From assembly GCA_029168955.1 (NCBI GenBank), contig JAPDOI010001864.1, forward strand, positions 1 through 64,000: DNA of 64,000 nt. The letters run 5' to 3'. Both the position numbers and the translations under genes were made by a program. This DNA comes from Aplectana chamaeleonis (lineage: Eukaryota > Nematoda > Chromadorea > Rhabditida > Cosmocercidae). The notes under the pieces were generated by a model, which was not told the origin of the DNA, searched no databases, and saw nothing but the letters and a program-made list of their open reading frames with translations. Of this stretch, positions 31,101 through 41,660 are shown piece after piece; within the stretch, counting starts at the first letter, position 1, and every line of letters starts with the position of its first letter.

Positions 31101-34100
31101 CTGAAAAATCGGAAAACCACTGTCTGGTCTTCGACGTCTGAAGAGGTCGAAAAAAAAAAGAATTTTCTGGATCGGGCTGCTGTAGTGTTTATTTTGAAGC
31201 GGACCATTAAAAAAAGGGTTCCAGGTCGATCCGACCATTTTGAGCCGATTACGGCCGGTGTGACGGCTGCAAATGTGACGGTGTGATTTGGGACTCAAGA
31301 ATTGGGCCATATCACACCGTGTTATTTGCGATAAATGCCTCTGGGTCAGTTTTTCGAGCTTTAGCTGGTTGGTAGGTGAGCATACATACTACTTGGTTAG
31401 TCGTTGCAGCAGGCAAGCAGTCGGCGGTGAATCTGTAATTCGAGGCGCTGAAAAATGGGAAAACCACTGTCTGGTCTTCGACGTCTGAAGAGGTCGAAAA
31501 AAGAATTTTCTGGATCGGGCTGCTGTAGTGTTTATTTTGAAGCGGACCATTAAAAAGGGTTCCAGGTCGATCCGACCATTTTGAGCCGATTACGGCCGGT
31601 GTGACGGCTGCAAATGTGACGGTGTGATTTGGGACTCAAGAATTGGGCCATATCACACCGTGTTATTTTTGCGATAAATGCCTCTGGGTCAGTTTTTCGA
31701 GCTTTACCTGGTTGGTAGGTGAGCATACATACTACTTGGTTAGTCGTTCCAGCAGCCAAGCAGTCGGCGATGAATCTGTAATTCGAGGCGCTGAAAAATC
31801 GGAAAACCACTGTCTGGTCTTCGACGTCTGAAGAGGTCGAAAAAAAGAATTTTCTGGATCGGGCTGCTGTAGTGTTTATTTTGAAGCGGACCATTAAAAA
31901 GGGTTCCAGGTCGATCCGACCATTTTGAGCCGATTACGGCCGGTGTGACGGCTGCAAATGTGACGGTGTGATTTGGGACTCAAGAATTGGGCCATATCAC
32001 ACCGTGTTATTTTTGCGATAAATGCCTCTGGGTCAGTTTTCGAGCTTTACCTGGTTGGTAGGTGAGCATACATACTACTTGGTTAGTCGTTCCAGCAGCC
32101 AAGCAGTCGGCGATGAATCTGTAATTCGAGGCGCTGAAAAATCGGAAAACCACTGTCTGGTCTTCGACGTCTGAAGAGGTCGAAAAAAGAATTTTCTGGA
32201 TCGGGCTGCTGTAGTGTTTATTTTGAAGCGGACCATTAAAAAAAGGGTTCCAGGTCGATCCGACCATTTTGAGCCGATTACGGCCGGTGTGACGGCTGCA
32301 AATGTGACGGTGTGATTTGGGACTCAAGAATTGGGCCATATCACACCGTGTTATTTTTGCGATAAATGCCTCTGGGTCAGTTTTTCGAGCTTTACCTGGT
32401 TGGTAGGTGAGCATACATACTACTTGGTTAGTCGTTCCAGCAGCCAAGCAGTCGGCGATGAATCTGTAATTCGAGGCGCTGAAAAATCGGAAAACCACTG
32501 TCTGGTCTTCGACGTCTGAAGAGGTCGAAAAAAAAAAGAATTTTCTGGATCGGGCTGCTGTAGTGTTTATTTTGAAGCGGACCATTAAAAAAGGGTTCCA
32601 GGTCGATCTGACCAATTTGAGCCGATTACGGCCGGTGTGACGGCTGCAAATGTGACGGTGTGATTTGGGACTCAAGAATTGGGCCATATCACACCGTGTT
32701 ATTTTTGCGATAAATGCCTCTGGGTCAGTTTTTCGAGCTTTACCTGGTTGGTAGGTGAGCATACATACTACTTGGTTAGTCGTTCCAGCAGCCAAGCAGT
32801 CGGCGATGAATCTGTAATTCGAGGCGCTGAAAAATCGGAAAACCACTGTCTGGTCTTCGACGTCTGAAGAGGTCGAAAAAAAAAAGAATTTTCTGGATCG
32901 GGCTGCTGTAGTGTTTATTTTGAAGCGGACCATTAAAAAAAGGGTTCCAGGTCGATCCGACCATTTTGAGCCGATTACGGCCGGTGTGACGGCTGCAAAT
33001 GTGACGGTGTGATTTGGGACTCAAGAATTGGGCCATATCATACCGTGTTATTTTTGCGATAAATGCCTCTGGGTCAGTTTTTCGAGCTTTACCTGGTTTT
33101 CAGGTGAGCATACATTCTACTTGGTTAGTCGTTCCAGCAGCCAAGCAGTCGGCGATGAATCTGTAATTCGAGGCGCTAAAAAATCGGAAAACCACTGTCT
33201 GGTCTTCGACGTCTGGAGAGGTCGAAAAAAAAGAATTTTCTGGATCGGGCTGCTGTAGTGTTTATTTTGAAGCGGACCATTAAAAAAAAGGGTTCCAGGT
33301 CGATCCGACCATTTTGAGCCGATTACGGCCGGTGTGACGGCTGCAAATGTGACGGTGTGATTCGGGACTCAAGAATTGGGCCATATCACACCGTGTTATT
33401 TTTGCGATAAATGCCTCTGGGTCAGTTTTTCGAGCTTTACCTGGTTGGTAGGTGAGCGTACATACTACTTGGTTAGTCGTTCCAGCAGCCAAGCAGTCGG
33501 CGATGAATTTGTAATTCGAGGCGCTGAAAAATCGGAAAACCGCTGTCTGGTCTTCGACGTCTGGAGAGGTCGAAAAAAAAAGAATTTTCTGGATCGGGCT
33601 GCTGTAGTGTTTATTTTGAAGCGGACCATTAAAAAAGGGTTCCAGGTCGATCTGACCATTTTGAGCCGATTACGGCCGGTGTGACGGCTGCAAATGTGAC
33701 GGTGTGATTTGGGACTCAAGAATTGGGCCATATCACACCGTGTTATTTTTGCGATAAATGCCTCTGGGTCAGTTTTTCGAGCTTTACCTGGTTTTCAGGT
33801 GAGCATACATACTACTTGGTTAGTCGTTCCAGCAGCCAAGCAGTCGGCGATGAATCTGTAATTCGAGGCGCTGAAAAATCGGAAAACCGCTGTCTGGTCT
33901 TCGACGTCTGGAGAGGTCGAAAAAAAAAAAAATTCTCTGGGTCGGGGTGCTGTAGTGTTTATTTTGAAGCGGACCATTAAAAAGGGTTCCAGGTCGATCT
34001 GACCATTTTGAGCCGATTACGGCCGGTGTGACGGCTGCAAATGTGACGGTGTGATTCGGGTCTCAAGAATTGGGCCATATCACACCGTGTTATTTTTGCG

Positions 34101-36860
34101 ATAAATGCCTCTGGGTCAGATTTTCGAGCTTTACCTGGTTGGTAGGTGAGCATACACACTACTTGGTTAGTCGTTCCAGCAGCCAAGCAGTCGGCGATGA
34201 ATCTGTAATTCGAGGCGCTGAAAAATCGGAAAACCGCTGTCTGGTCTTCGACGTCTGGAGAGGTCGAAAAAAAAAAGAATTCTCTGGATCGGGCTGCTGT
34301 AGTGTTTATTTTGAAGCGGACCATTAAAAAAGGGTTCCAGGTCGATCTGACCAATTTGAGCCGATTACGGCCGGTGTGACGGCTGCAAATGTGACGGTGT
34401 GATTTGGGACTCAAGAATTGGGCCATATCACACCGTGTTATTTTTGCGATAAATGCCTCTGGGTCAGTTTTTCGAGCTTTACCTGGTTGGTAGGTGAGCA
34501 TACATTCTACTTGGTTAGTCGTTCCAGCAGCCAAGCAGTCGGCGATGAATCTGTAATTCGAGGCGCTGAAAAATCGGAAAACCGCTGTCTGGTCTTCGAC
34601 GTCTGGAGAGGTCGAAAAATAAAAGAATTTTCTGGATCGGGCTGCTGTAGTGTTTATTTTGAAGCGGACCATTAAAAAAGGGTTCCAGGTCGATCTGACC
34701 AATTTGAGCCGATTACGGCCGGTGTGACGGCTGCAAATGTGACGGTGTGATTTGGGACTCAAGAATTGGGCCATATCACACCGTGTTATTTTTGCGATAA
34801 ATGCCTCTGGGTCAGTTTTTCGAGCTTTACCTGGTTGGTAGGTGAGCATACATACTACTTGGTTAGTCGTTCCAGCAGCCAAGCAGTCGGCGATGAATCT
34901 GTAATTCGAGGCGCTGAAAAATCGGAAAACCGCTGTCTGGTCTTCGACGTCTGGAGAGGTCGAAAAATAAAAGAATTTTCTGGATCGGGCTGCTGTAGTG
35001 TTTATTTCGAAGCGGACCATTAAAAAAGGGTTCCAGGTCGATCTGACCAATTTGAGCCGATTACGGCCGGTGTGACGGCTGCAAATGTGACGGTGTGATT
35101 TGGGACTCAAGAATTGGGCCATATCACACCGTGTTATTTTTGCGATAAATGCCTCTGGGTCAGTTTTTCGAGCTTTACCTGGTTGGTAGGTGAGCATACA
35201 TTCTACTTGGTTAGTCGTTCCAGCAGCCAAGCAGTCGGCGATGAATCTGTAATTCGAGGCGCTGAAAAATCGGAAAACCGCTGTCTGGTCTTCGACGTCT
35301 GGAGAGGTCGAAAAAAAAAGAATTTTCTGGATCGGGCTGCTGTAGTGTTTATTTTGAAGCGGACCATTAAAAAAGGGTTCCAGGTCGATCTGACCAATTT
35401 GAGCCGATTACGGCCGGTGTGACGGCTGCAAATGTGACGGTGTGATTTGGGACTCAAGAATTGGGCCATATCACACCGTGTTATTTTTGCGATAAATGCC
35501 TCTGGGTCAGTTTTTCGAGCTTTACCTGGTTGGTAGGTGAGCATACATACTACTTGGTTAGTCGTTCCAGCAGCCAAGCAGTCGGCGATGAATCTGTAAT
35601 TCGAGGCGCTGAAAAATCGGAAAACCGCTGTCTGGTCTTCGACGTCTGGAGAGGTCGAAAAAAAAAAGAATTTTCTGGATCGGGCTGCTGTAGTGTTTAT
35701 TTTGAAGCGGACCATTAAAAAAAAGGGTTCCAGGTCGATCCGACCATTTTGAGCCGATTACGGCCGGTGTGACGGCTGCAAATGTGACGGTGTGATTTGG
35801 GACTCAAGAATTGGGCCATATCACACCGTGTTATTTTTGCGATAAATGCCTCTGGGTCAGTTTTTCGAGCTTTACCTGGTTGGTAGGTGAGCATACATAC
35901 TACTTGGTTAGTCGTTCCAGCAGCCAAGCAGTCGGCGATGGATCTGTAATTCGAGGCGCTGAAAAATCGGAAAACCGCTGTCTCGTCTTCGACGTCTGGA
36001 GAGGTCGAAAAAAAAGAATTTTCTGGATCGGGCTGCTGTAGTGTTTATTTTGAAGCGGACCATTAAAAAAAGGGTTCCAGGTCGATCCGACCATTTTGAG
36101 CCGATTACGGCCGGTGTGACGGCTGCAAATGTGACGGTGTGATTTGGGACTCAAGAATTGGGCCATATCACACCGTGTTATTTTTGCGATAAATGCCTCT
36201 GGGTCAGTTTTTCGAGCTTTACCTGGTTGGTAGGTGAGCGTACATACTACTTGGTTAGTCGTTCCAGCAGCCAAGCAGTCGGCGATGAATCTGTAATTCG
36301 AGGCGCTGAAAAATCGGAAAACCACTGTCTGGTCTTCGACGTCTGAAGAGGTCGAAAAAAAAGAATTTTCTGGATCGGGCTGCTGTAGTGTTTATTTTGA
36401 AGCGGACCATTAAAAAGGGTTCCAGGTCGATCCGACCATTTTGGGCCGATTACGGCCGGTGTGACGGCTGCAAATGTGACTGTGTGATTTTGGACTCAAG
36501 AATTGGGCCATATCACACCATGTTATTTTTGCGATAAATGCCTCTGGGTCAGTTTTTCGAGCTTTACCTGGTTGGTAGGTGAGCATACATACCACTTGGT
36601 TAGTCGTTCCAGCAGCCAAGCAGTCGGCGATGAATCTGTAATTCGAGGCGCTGAAAAATCGGAAAACCACTGTCTGGTCTTCGACGTCTGGAGAGGTCGA
36701 AAAAAAAAAGAATTTTCTGGATCGGGCTGCTGTAGTGTTTATTTTGAAGCGGACCAATAGAAAAAGCTGTCGGCTGACTCCCAGGTAGATCCGACCATTT
36801 TGAGCCGACTATGTCCGGTACGGCTTCACCTATAACGTCGGTTTCCGCTGAAAAATCTTA
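25190..36860. repeat. 347-bp satellite array, 33 units
   Basis: Thirty-three head-to-tail units (spacing 341-351 bp, mean about 347), with decayed partial units at both ends (25190-25330 and 36760-36860). A reference point, the start codon-like MGHITPCYF position, falls at 25409, 25758, 26107 and so on to 36503. Length differences come mainly from two poly-A runs. Variants form blocks: units with AAACCGCTG and CTGGAGAGG at the two sides, AAACCACTG with CTGAAGAGG in the middle (about 27.65-33.2 kb). Both outer borders share AAAAGCTGTCGGC(C/T)GA, which is missing from all inner units. Because many units are multiples of three, minus-strand frames run through up to four units (417 codons at 33977-35230); I do not regard these as genes. 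Confidence 0.97.
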
Positions 36861-37105
36861 TTGAAGCAATGCCTGGAAGAGTACACTCAAATTGGTTCAC
36901 GCGAAGGGTTGAAGTCACAACATCGACAGAAGGGGGCGGGGCGCACCGAATCCAAAGCTGGAAGGGGGGGGGGGCGCAACTCTCACGGGCCGATCACACC
37001 GCTACGCCTTACCCTGCCTGGAGGTAGTCGAGTGGGAATGGGTTCGGACTGATGCCACAAACATCCTTGTGCATTTGATGCTTTGTCCTTGAAATCCTTG
37101 TTTAG
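36861..37105. other. Right flank of satellite / presumed intron
   Basis: Contains a G11 run and the inverted border motif ending at 37024. It ends in a pyrimidine-poor but acceptable splice acceptor (CTTGTTTAG) just before the first SMN exon. Confidence 0.5.
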
Positions 37106-37173
37106 AGCGAGCTTCTCGTAAGGCAGTTGGCTCTTCGAGTTTGCCAAACACTAGTGATCGGCCTCATGCCACC
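37106..37173 (+). CDS. smn-1: SMN homologue, internal exon (Ser/Pro linker)
   Basis: 68 bp between a TTTAG acceptor and a GTGAGT donor. Entering with two bases of a split codon, it reads R-A-S-R-K-A-V-G-S-S-S-L-P-N-T and leaves in phase 0, which matches the phase of the next exon. The serine-rich low-complexity content fits the linker between the Tudor domain and the C-terminal box of SMN proteins. It is called mainly from its position and phase relative to the following exon, so it is less certain alone. No Tudor-domain or Gemin2-binding exon was found upstream within the window. Confidence 0.55.
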
Positions 37174-37230
37174 GTGAGTCATTCACCTGTCTTTATTTTC
37201 CGCATTCGCGGGTAGGTGTTGTGCTTTCAG

Positions 37231-37356
37231 ATTCCTAAGATAGCTCCACCTCCTCCTAGTGTTTTGAATGGATTGTCAGTGCCAGATGAGGCTGAAGCTT
37301 TATCGAGCATGCTCATGGGCTGGTATATGAGCGGCTATCATACGGGATATTATCAG
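37231..37356 (+). CDS. smn-1: SMN homologue, YG-box exon
   Basis: 126 bp, 42 codons, phase 0 at both ends, with acceptor GTGCTTTCAG and donor CAG|GTAATT. It reads through a proline stretch ([13 protein letters not shown]), then [18 protein letters not shown] and HTGYYQ. The last part is the YG box ([11 protein letters not shown]), the self-oligomerisation helix that is the hallmark of SMN. SMN forms the core of the complex that loads Sm rings on spliceosomal snRNAs in the cytoplasm and gems. The C-terminal end is not settled: an acceptor CTTCAG at about 37433 would give a one-residue terminal exon before TAA, and other short exons are possible. It is the only recognisable host gene here. A duplicated gene fragment cannot be excluded, but both splice sites and the frame are intact. 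Confidence 0.85.
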
Positions 37357-37649
37357 GTAATTTGATGCACGTTTACGCAGCAGGACCAAATATAATCTAT
37401 TACTGTGTTTTCTCTTGAACAAAGTCTTCAGCCCTAAATGAAAGTGGATCACATTTAACATTTTAGTTGTCTGTTAACTCCCTTTACGACTATTAATAAT
37501 GTCGTCACAAAGTTGTGGAGGTTTCCATGTCACATTTGTTGAAACTGTAATTGATGTATTGTAATTGCACTGTTGTTAGTTGAAAGCTTGACATATATAT
37601 TTCAAGGCGAACGAAAGTTCACACAATTGCGTTTTGACACACGTGTATA

Positions 37650-39241
37650 CAGTGCGTTTCACAACCATACGACCACCCCCGATATTGGCCTTCCTGGGAA
37701 AACTAGAGCTCCAGTAATTTCGCCATTGTGTTTTTCAGATTCTACGTCTAAAATAAGGTTGGAGTGCGAGATTCCGCTTCTGTTCTTGGATTTGAATTCT
37801 TTTTATAACAACTTTTTTATTTTATGCTGTTTCAAAACCATACGACCACTAGTGAAGATACGCTGTTGACTTCCGTTCTACCGTAGCGAAAGCGTCGCGA
37901 AGGGCTTTCCCGTTCTAAACACATTAAAAAAGAAGGTCAGCAGGGACGGGAATCAACTCCGACGATGCATCGAGTTATGTTGCAGGACTCCGAAGAACGC
38001 TCAGTGATAAGACGTTTTCCATCGCACTGGCAGCAGCATTCGGTCGTAATCGGCTTTCTCACAGTGCTGTGTTTAAGCATTTGAGGGATTCTGGAGCATA
38101 TGGTGCACTCTGATTCCATGGCCGTCACCGAAGGGTGTCCTCTAATGAAGAGCGACGGATTTTGAGGGAAGCTTCAAACAGCTCGTCGTTTGTCAATCAC
38201 ATTCGCGCAGACCTGCATTTTCGTCATCCGAGATCTACGGTTCCGAGGGTGATTTCCCACATCAGGAGAGAAGCCGTGACGAAAACCCCACGACTCACCG
38301 AACGTCACAAGGCTGTGCGACTAGAGTTTGCCGAATGTAATCTGACAAGAGACTGGACAAAGGTAGGAGGGTTCCACACTATTGCCTTACAGACACTTTG
38401 CTCCCAAAAATAAACGATCAGGTCGTGTTTTCGTATTAAAAGAATTTTGACTTGGACGGACAGGACGGCTCAAAGTTTTAGTGGCGCGATCTCCGGAAGA
38501 ATTCAGTCAACTTCAGCCGACGTAACTTTGGTGGAGGAAGTGTAATGGTGTGGGGCGCGTTCTGCGGTTACTCGGTTTTGAGATTAGCGTTCGTATCTAC
38601 CAAGATGCACTCGTATGATTACCAGACCACCCTCGAGTCACACCTTCTTCCCTTCATGACGCCGACAAACCGTCAGAGTCATGTTTTCCAGCAGGATAAC
38701 GCAAGCATCCACGCAATCCGGTCAACGGAGAGTGGCTCAGATCGCATAACATCGCTTCCCTGACGTAGCCAGTCTGTAGTTCCGACCGAAATCCAGTGGA
38801 GAACCTGTGGAGAATCGTCGTCAGATAGGTTTGCATGAAGAATCGCCAGTTTCATTCAGTCGCGGAGCTGAAACGTGCAATCGAGGCAACATGGAACGGA
38901 ATGGACTCATCAATTATGAAGAGCCTAACTGCAAGTATGTCTCGAAGGCTATTCGAAGTAGCTAAGCAGCGTGGAGGACCTATAGACTTTTAAACTTCGG
39001 GGTTGTTGCGTTTTTCTTTGAATGAAATGTGTTTTGTTTGAGTGGTCGTATGGTTTTGAAACAGCGTAAAATTAAAAAAGTTGTTATAAAGAGATTTGAA
39101 ATGAAAGAAAAGTACGGAATCTCGTACCCCACCCTTACTTCAGACGTAGAACCTGAAAAACGCAATGGCGAAATTACTGGAGCTCTAGTTTTCCCAGGAA
39201 GACCAATATCGGGGGTGGTCGTATGGTTATGAAACGCACTG
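37650..39241. mobile_element. Tc1-like transposon (1592 bp)
   Basis: The termini are CAGTGCGTTTCACAACCATA and its complement, flanked by TA (37648-37649, 39242-39243). Inverted repeats extend about 215 bp on each side, both ending in a second copy of the ACCATACGACCAC motif. It contains a decayed transposase gene. It lies about 300 bp downstream of the SMN exon, so it may sit in that gene's 3' region or a following intron. Confidence 0.9.
37960..38993 (+). pseudogene. Tc1-family transposase, frameshifted
   Basis: Pieces of a DDE transposase in several frames: an N-terminal helix-turn-helix region (GRNRLSHSAVFKHLRDSG), SSNEERRILREASNSS and the second DNA-binding module ending PRLTERHKAVRLEFA, VWGAFCGYS, then VFQQDNASIH (second catalytic aspartate) and DRNPVENLWRIV (catalytic glutamate about 34 residues later, but out of frame). 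It ends GGPIDF-stop at 38993. Normally it would bind the terminal repeats and move the element into TA sites. At least three frame breaks make it inactive. Confidence 0.85.
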
Positions 39242-39243
39242 TA

Positions 39244-41001
39244 TACTTCCAGAATACGTCCTGTCCATTGACACGAATGGGTGATGGTCTTAAGGTATCC
39301 TATATACATAAAATGTCTTTCATAGTCCTCACCCCAAGCAAGCAACGATGAAATTTCCGGCGGCACCGTCATGGCGGTGGGGGTTACATTGGGCCTCAAC
39401 TGCGCCTGCAGAGTAATTCTAGACTTTTATTTTCACACCCGGTGGCGTAGGTTAATGCTAGAATTATTTATGACGGAGTGAACTTGAACTAAGATTCGAG
39501 TGGTGATACAAATAGTAAAGCTGCCATGGCGATTTGTGCGCCGGCGCAATGACGGTGCTGGAGGGGCTTCAGATTCCTCAGAGCGTCCCGCGCATCATGC
39601 GCGTGCCGCGCTTGCGATGAAAATTATGAAGGATACCTAAGGTGGTCAAATTGCAAGAAAGGTGGGGAGAAACGGAAGGAGCGTAGGGTCATGATTGGAG
39701 GACACATCGTCTTGTGACAGCCACCTTTCTACATTACTGACGCTGCCTAATCCTGTCGTCGTTGGGGCGGGGGTGCAGTATGGCGTCTAATTGTCGTGGG
39801 AATGTGCGTCCGCGCGATAGGGTTTAGCCGTATCAGAAAGGAGAGAAGCGTCAAAGATTGTCTTTAGCCGAGGTGTTCTCCAATCACTGCCCTTCGCTCC
39901 TCCCCCTCCTCCTCGCCCTTGCGATTTGTTCATTCTAAGACCTTGACTCGGTAGAAATACCAAGCTGTCTAGCTGAATCCGCTCAGGTTATCATTGATAG
40001 GCTGATGGATTTAAGGCAGGAAGACGAAAGTCGCATTATGAACCTCGGTTGTATAGCATGAAGTCAATTTACTGCCAAGGTAGCCATCCTCTTGGCACTA
40101 TTGGCTAGTCCATTTCGACTTGCAGTTCCTGGTCTCTTCAGTGATATAACCGAGGTCTTACATATCCGGGTCTTCTCTCAGAATATGTCCCGTAGAGATT
40201 CTTTGTAGCAGGAATAAACAGATAAAAATAGAAAATTTTGTAAAACGGAAAGTGGAACATGAATAAAAATTTCGGAAATCTTAAACAGATTCAAAATTTT
40301 AGAAATCGGAACAAAAATACTCTGGTTATTAGTCTTCTAACTCAACCAAAGTTTTGATACTGAACAAACTGATTTCTCATGCAGAATAACATCCATGCTG
40401 AGAAAATTTGAGAAATACCCATGCTCACCTCCCCTCAACAGTGCGATTTTGGCCTCAAATCACATTTCCTGATGTAGTGCTATGTGCTGCTCACAGTCTT
40501 GTTTTTGGATCTGCTGTATGGAGGCATGCACTATGAGCCGATTCCGCTAGTTTCCCATGTTGACTGTCCTTGGTGCTGGTTCCATGGGGCGGCCAGCGCA
40601 CCCATGTTCCGAAACTCCAGCTTCCAACCTCTGTGGTGTCATAGCTGGCTGGCATGGGCTGTCAAGTTTGCGGTAATTAAGTTATGGTTGCTCCTGCGTT
40701 TGCATTCTGATTCTTAAAAACAGCATGCATTGCTGGTAATTATCATGCATTTCAAACATCATCGCACATTCCACTTAATACCTGAGCTAAACTGATTTTG
40801 CTGCTCGTTACTTAGCTTGTCTGTGCGGGAGTGAATCTGCGTACCGCCTTGAGACATTTTTTTTGCGAAGTTTTTTTTGTTTCCGTTGTCTTAGTTTCCC
40901 TATCGCTGTTTAATCTTTGTAACCTTATGTGGGTGCGTCCAAGTGGGCATTTATCAACAAACACTAAATAGTAAAAATGACAAAAAATAATGTTTTAGTT
41001 T
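39244..41001. other. No supportable gene
   Basis: Mixed non-coding sequence with no clear repeat or motif. The open frame 40484-40717 has a few hydrophobic stretches but no recognisable family and no splice context I trust. Confidence 0.4.
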
Positions 41002-41346
41002 AATGCCTTCGGCTTAGTGGCAAAGGCGAGCGAGCGAGCGAGCAATGATGAGGGATGGGGAGCGCTACGCAAAGCGGTCGCGTGTGCGGTCAAGCTGCGT
41101 AGCGCTCCCCCCCCATCCTCATTGCTCGCTCGCTCGATCGCACCTTTGCCACTATGCCGAAGGGGTGGTGGCCATCGTGTATCAACACCCCGAAGAGGCG
41201 GGAGAAACGGGGGAGGAGCGAGCTTCCTGATTGGACGCAACACGGGCTAGCCCTGCGTTGCGTCCAATCAGGAACCTCGCTCCTCCCCCGTTTCTCCCGC
41301 CTCCTCAGGGGTGTTGATACACGATGGCCACCACTCTGCCGAAGGC
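41002..41346. mobile_element. Palindromic MITE (outer)
   Basis: Left arm CTTCGGCTTAGTGGCAAAGG with GAGCGAGCGAGC, CAATGATGAGG and GAGCGCTACGCA; the right arm (to 41162) is its complement. The ends GCCTTCGGC and GCCGAAGGC lie on either side once the inner element is included. Arms of about 70 bp, loop of about 17 bp. Confidence 0.7.
41163..41336. mobile_element. Palindromic MITE (inner), 174 bp with TSD
   Basis: Arms of about 80 bp beginning G(G/A)GTGGTGGCCATCG and containing GATTGGACGCAAC; they meet at a short GGGCTAGCCC core. It is flanked by TGCCGAAG on both sides (41155-41162 and 41337-41344), an 8-bp (perhaps 9-bp) duplication of the outer element's end. The class may be hAT or MULE; the ends do not decide. 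Confidence 0.75.
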
Positions 41347-41630
41347 GTAAAGGGCAGAGGATGGATGAGTAATTGATCAGACCTACTGCTGATGCAGCAT
41401 ATATAAACGCGTTGAAGTGGCTCAGAGACCGCTACGGGTCCCATGCGCGGAGCATCCAGCGGTCATTATGGCCACTTCTCTGTGGGCTCACCCCGTTCGA
41501 GAAGCGAAGCTGTTTCCAACTCCCTCCATAATGTTCATGCTTGCCGCTCCGGTTGATAAGTTTGGGAGTTAAATTCATAATTAGAATACTGCTTTGCTCG
41601 ACACGAGGTTGTCCATAGTCCGTCTTGGCG

Positions 41631-41660
41631 TTTCGACACAAACGCCTTCTTCAGAGTCTG
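41631..41660 (-). ncRNA. Hammerhead-like core (degenerate)
   Basis: On the minus strand CTGAAGA, a short GGC...GTC stem, GAAA and CGCC follow one another, as in the CUGANGA-stem II-GAAA core of the minimal hammerhead ribozymes found in Penelope-like elements. The expected UH cleavage site and a convincing stem I are not visible. Treat as a motif, not a proven ribozyme. Confidence 0.25.

Noticed and set aside
33977..35230. 417-codon minus-strand frame (and similar 250-315 codon frames) in the satellite as protein-coding genes
   Set aside because: They exist only because several satellite units are multiples of three and lack stops. Frames are lost wherever a poly-A run changes length, and no domain is recognisable.
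40484..40717. 77-codon frame with hydrophobic stretches as a host exon or membrane protein
   Set aside because: No family recognised, no convincing splice sites and no conservation evidence available.
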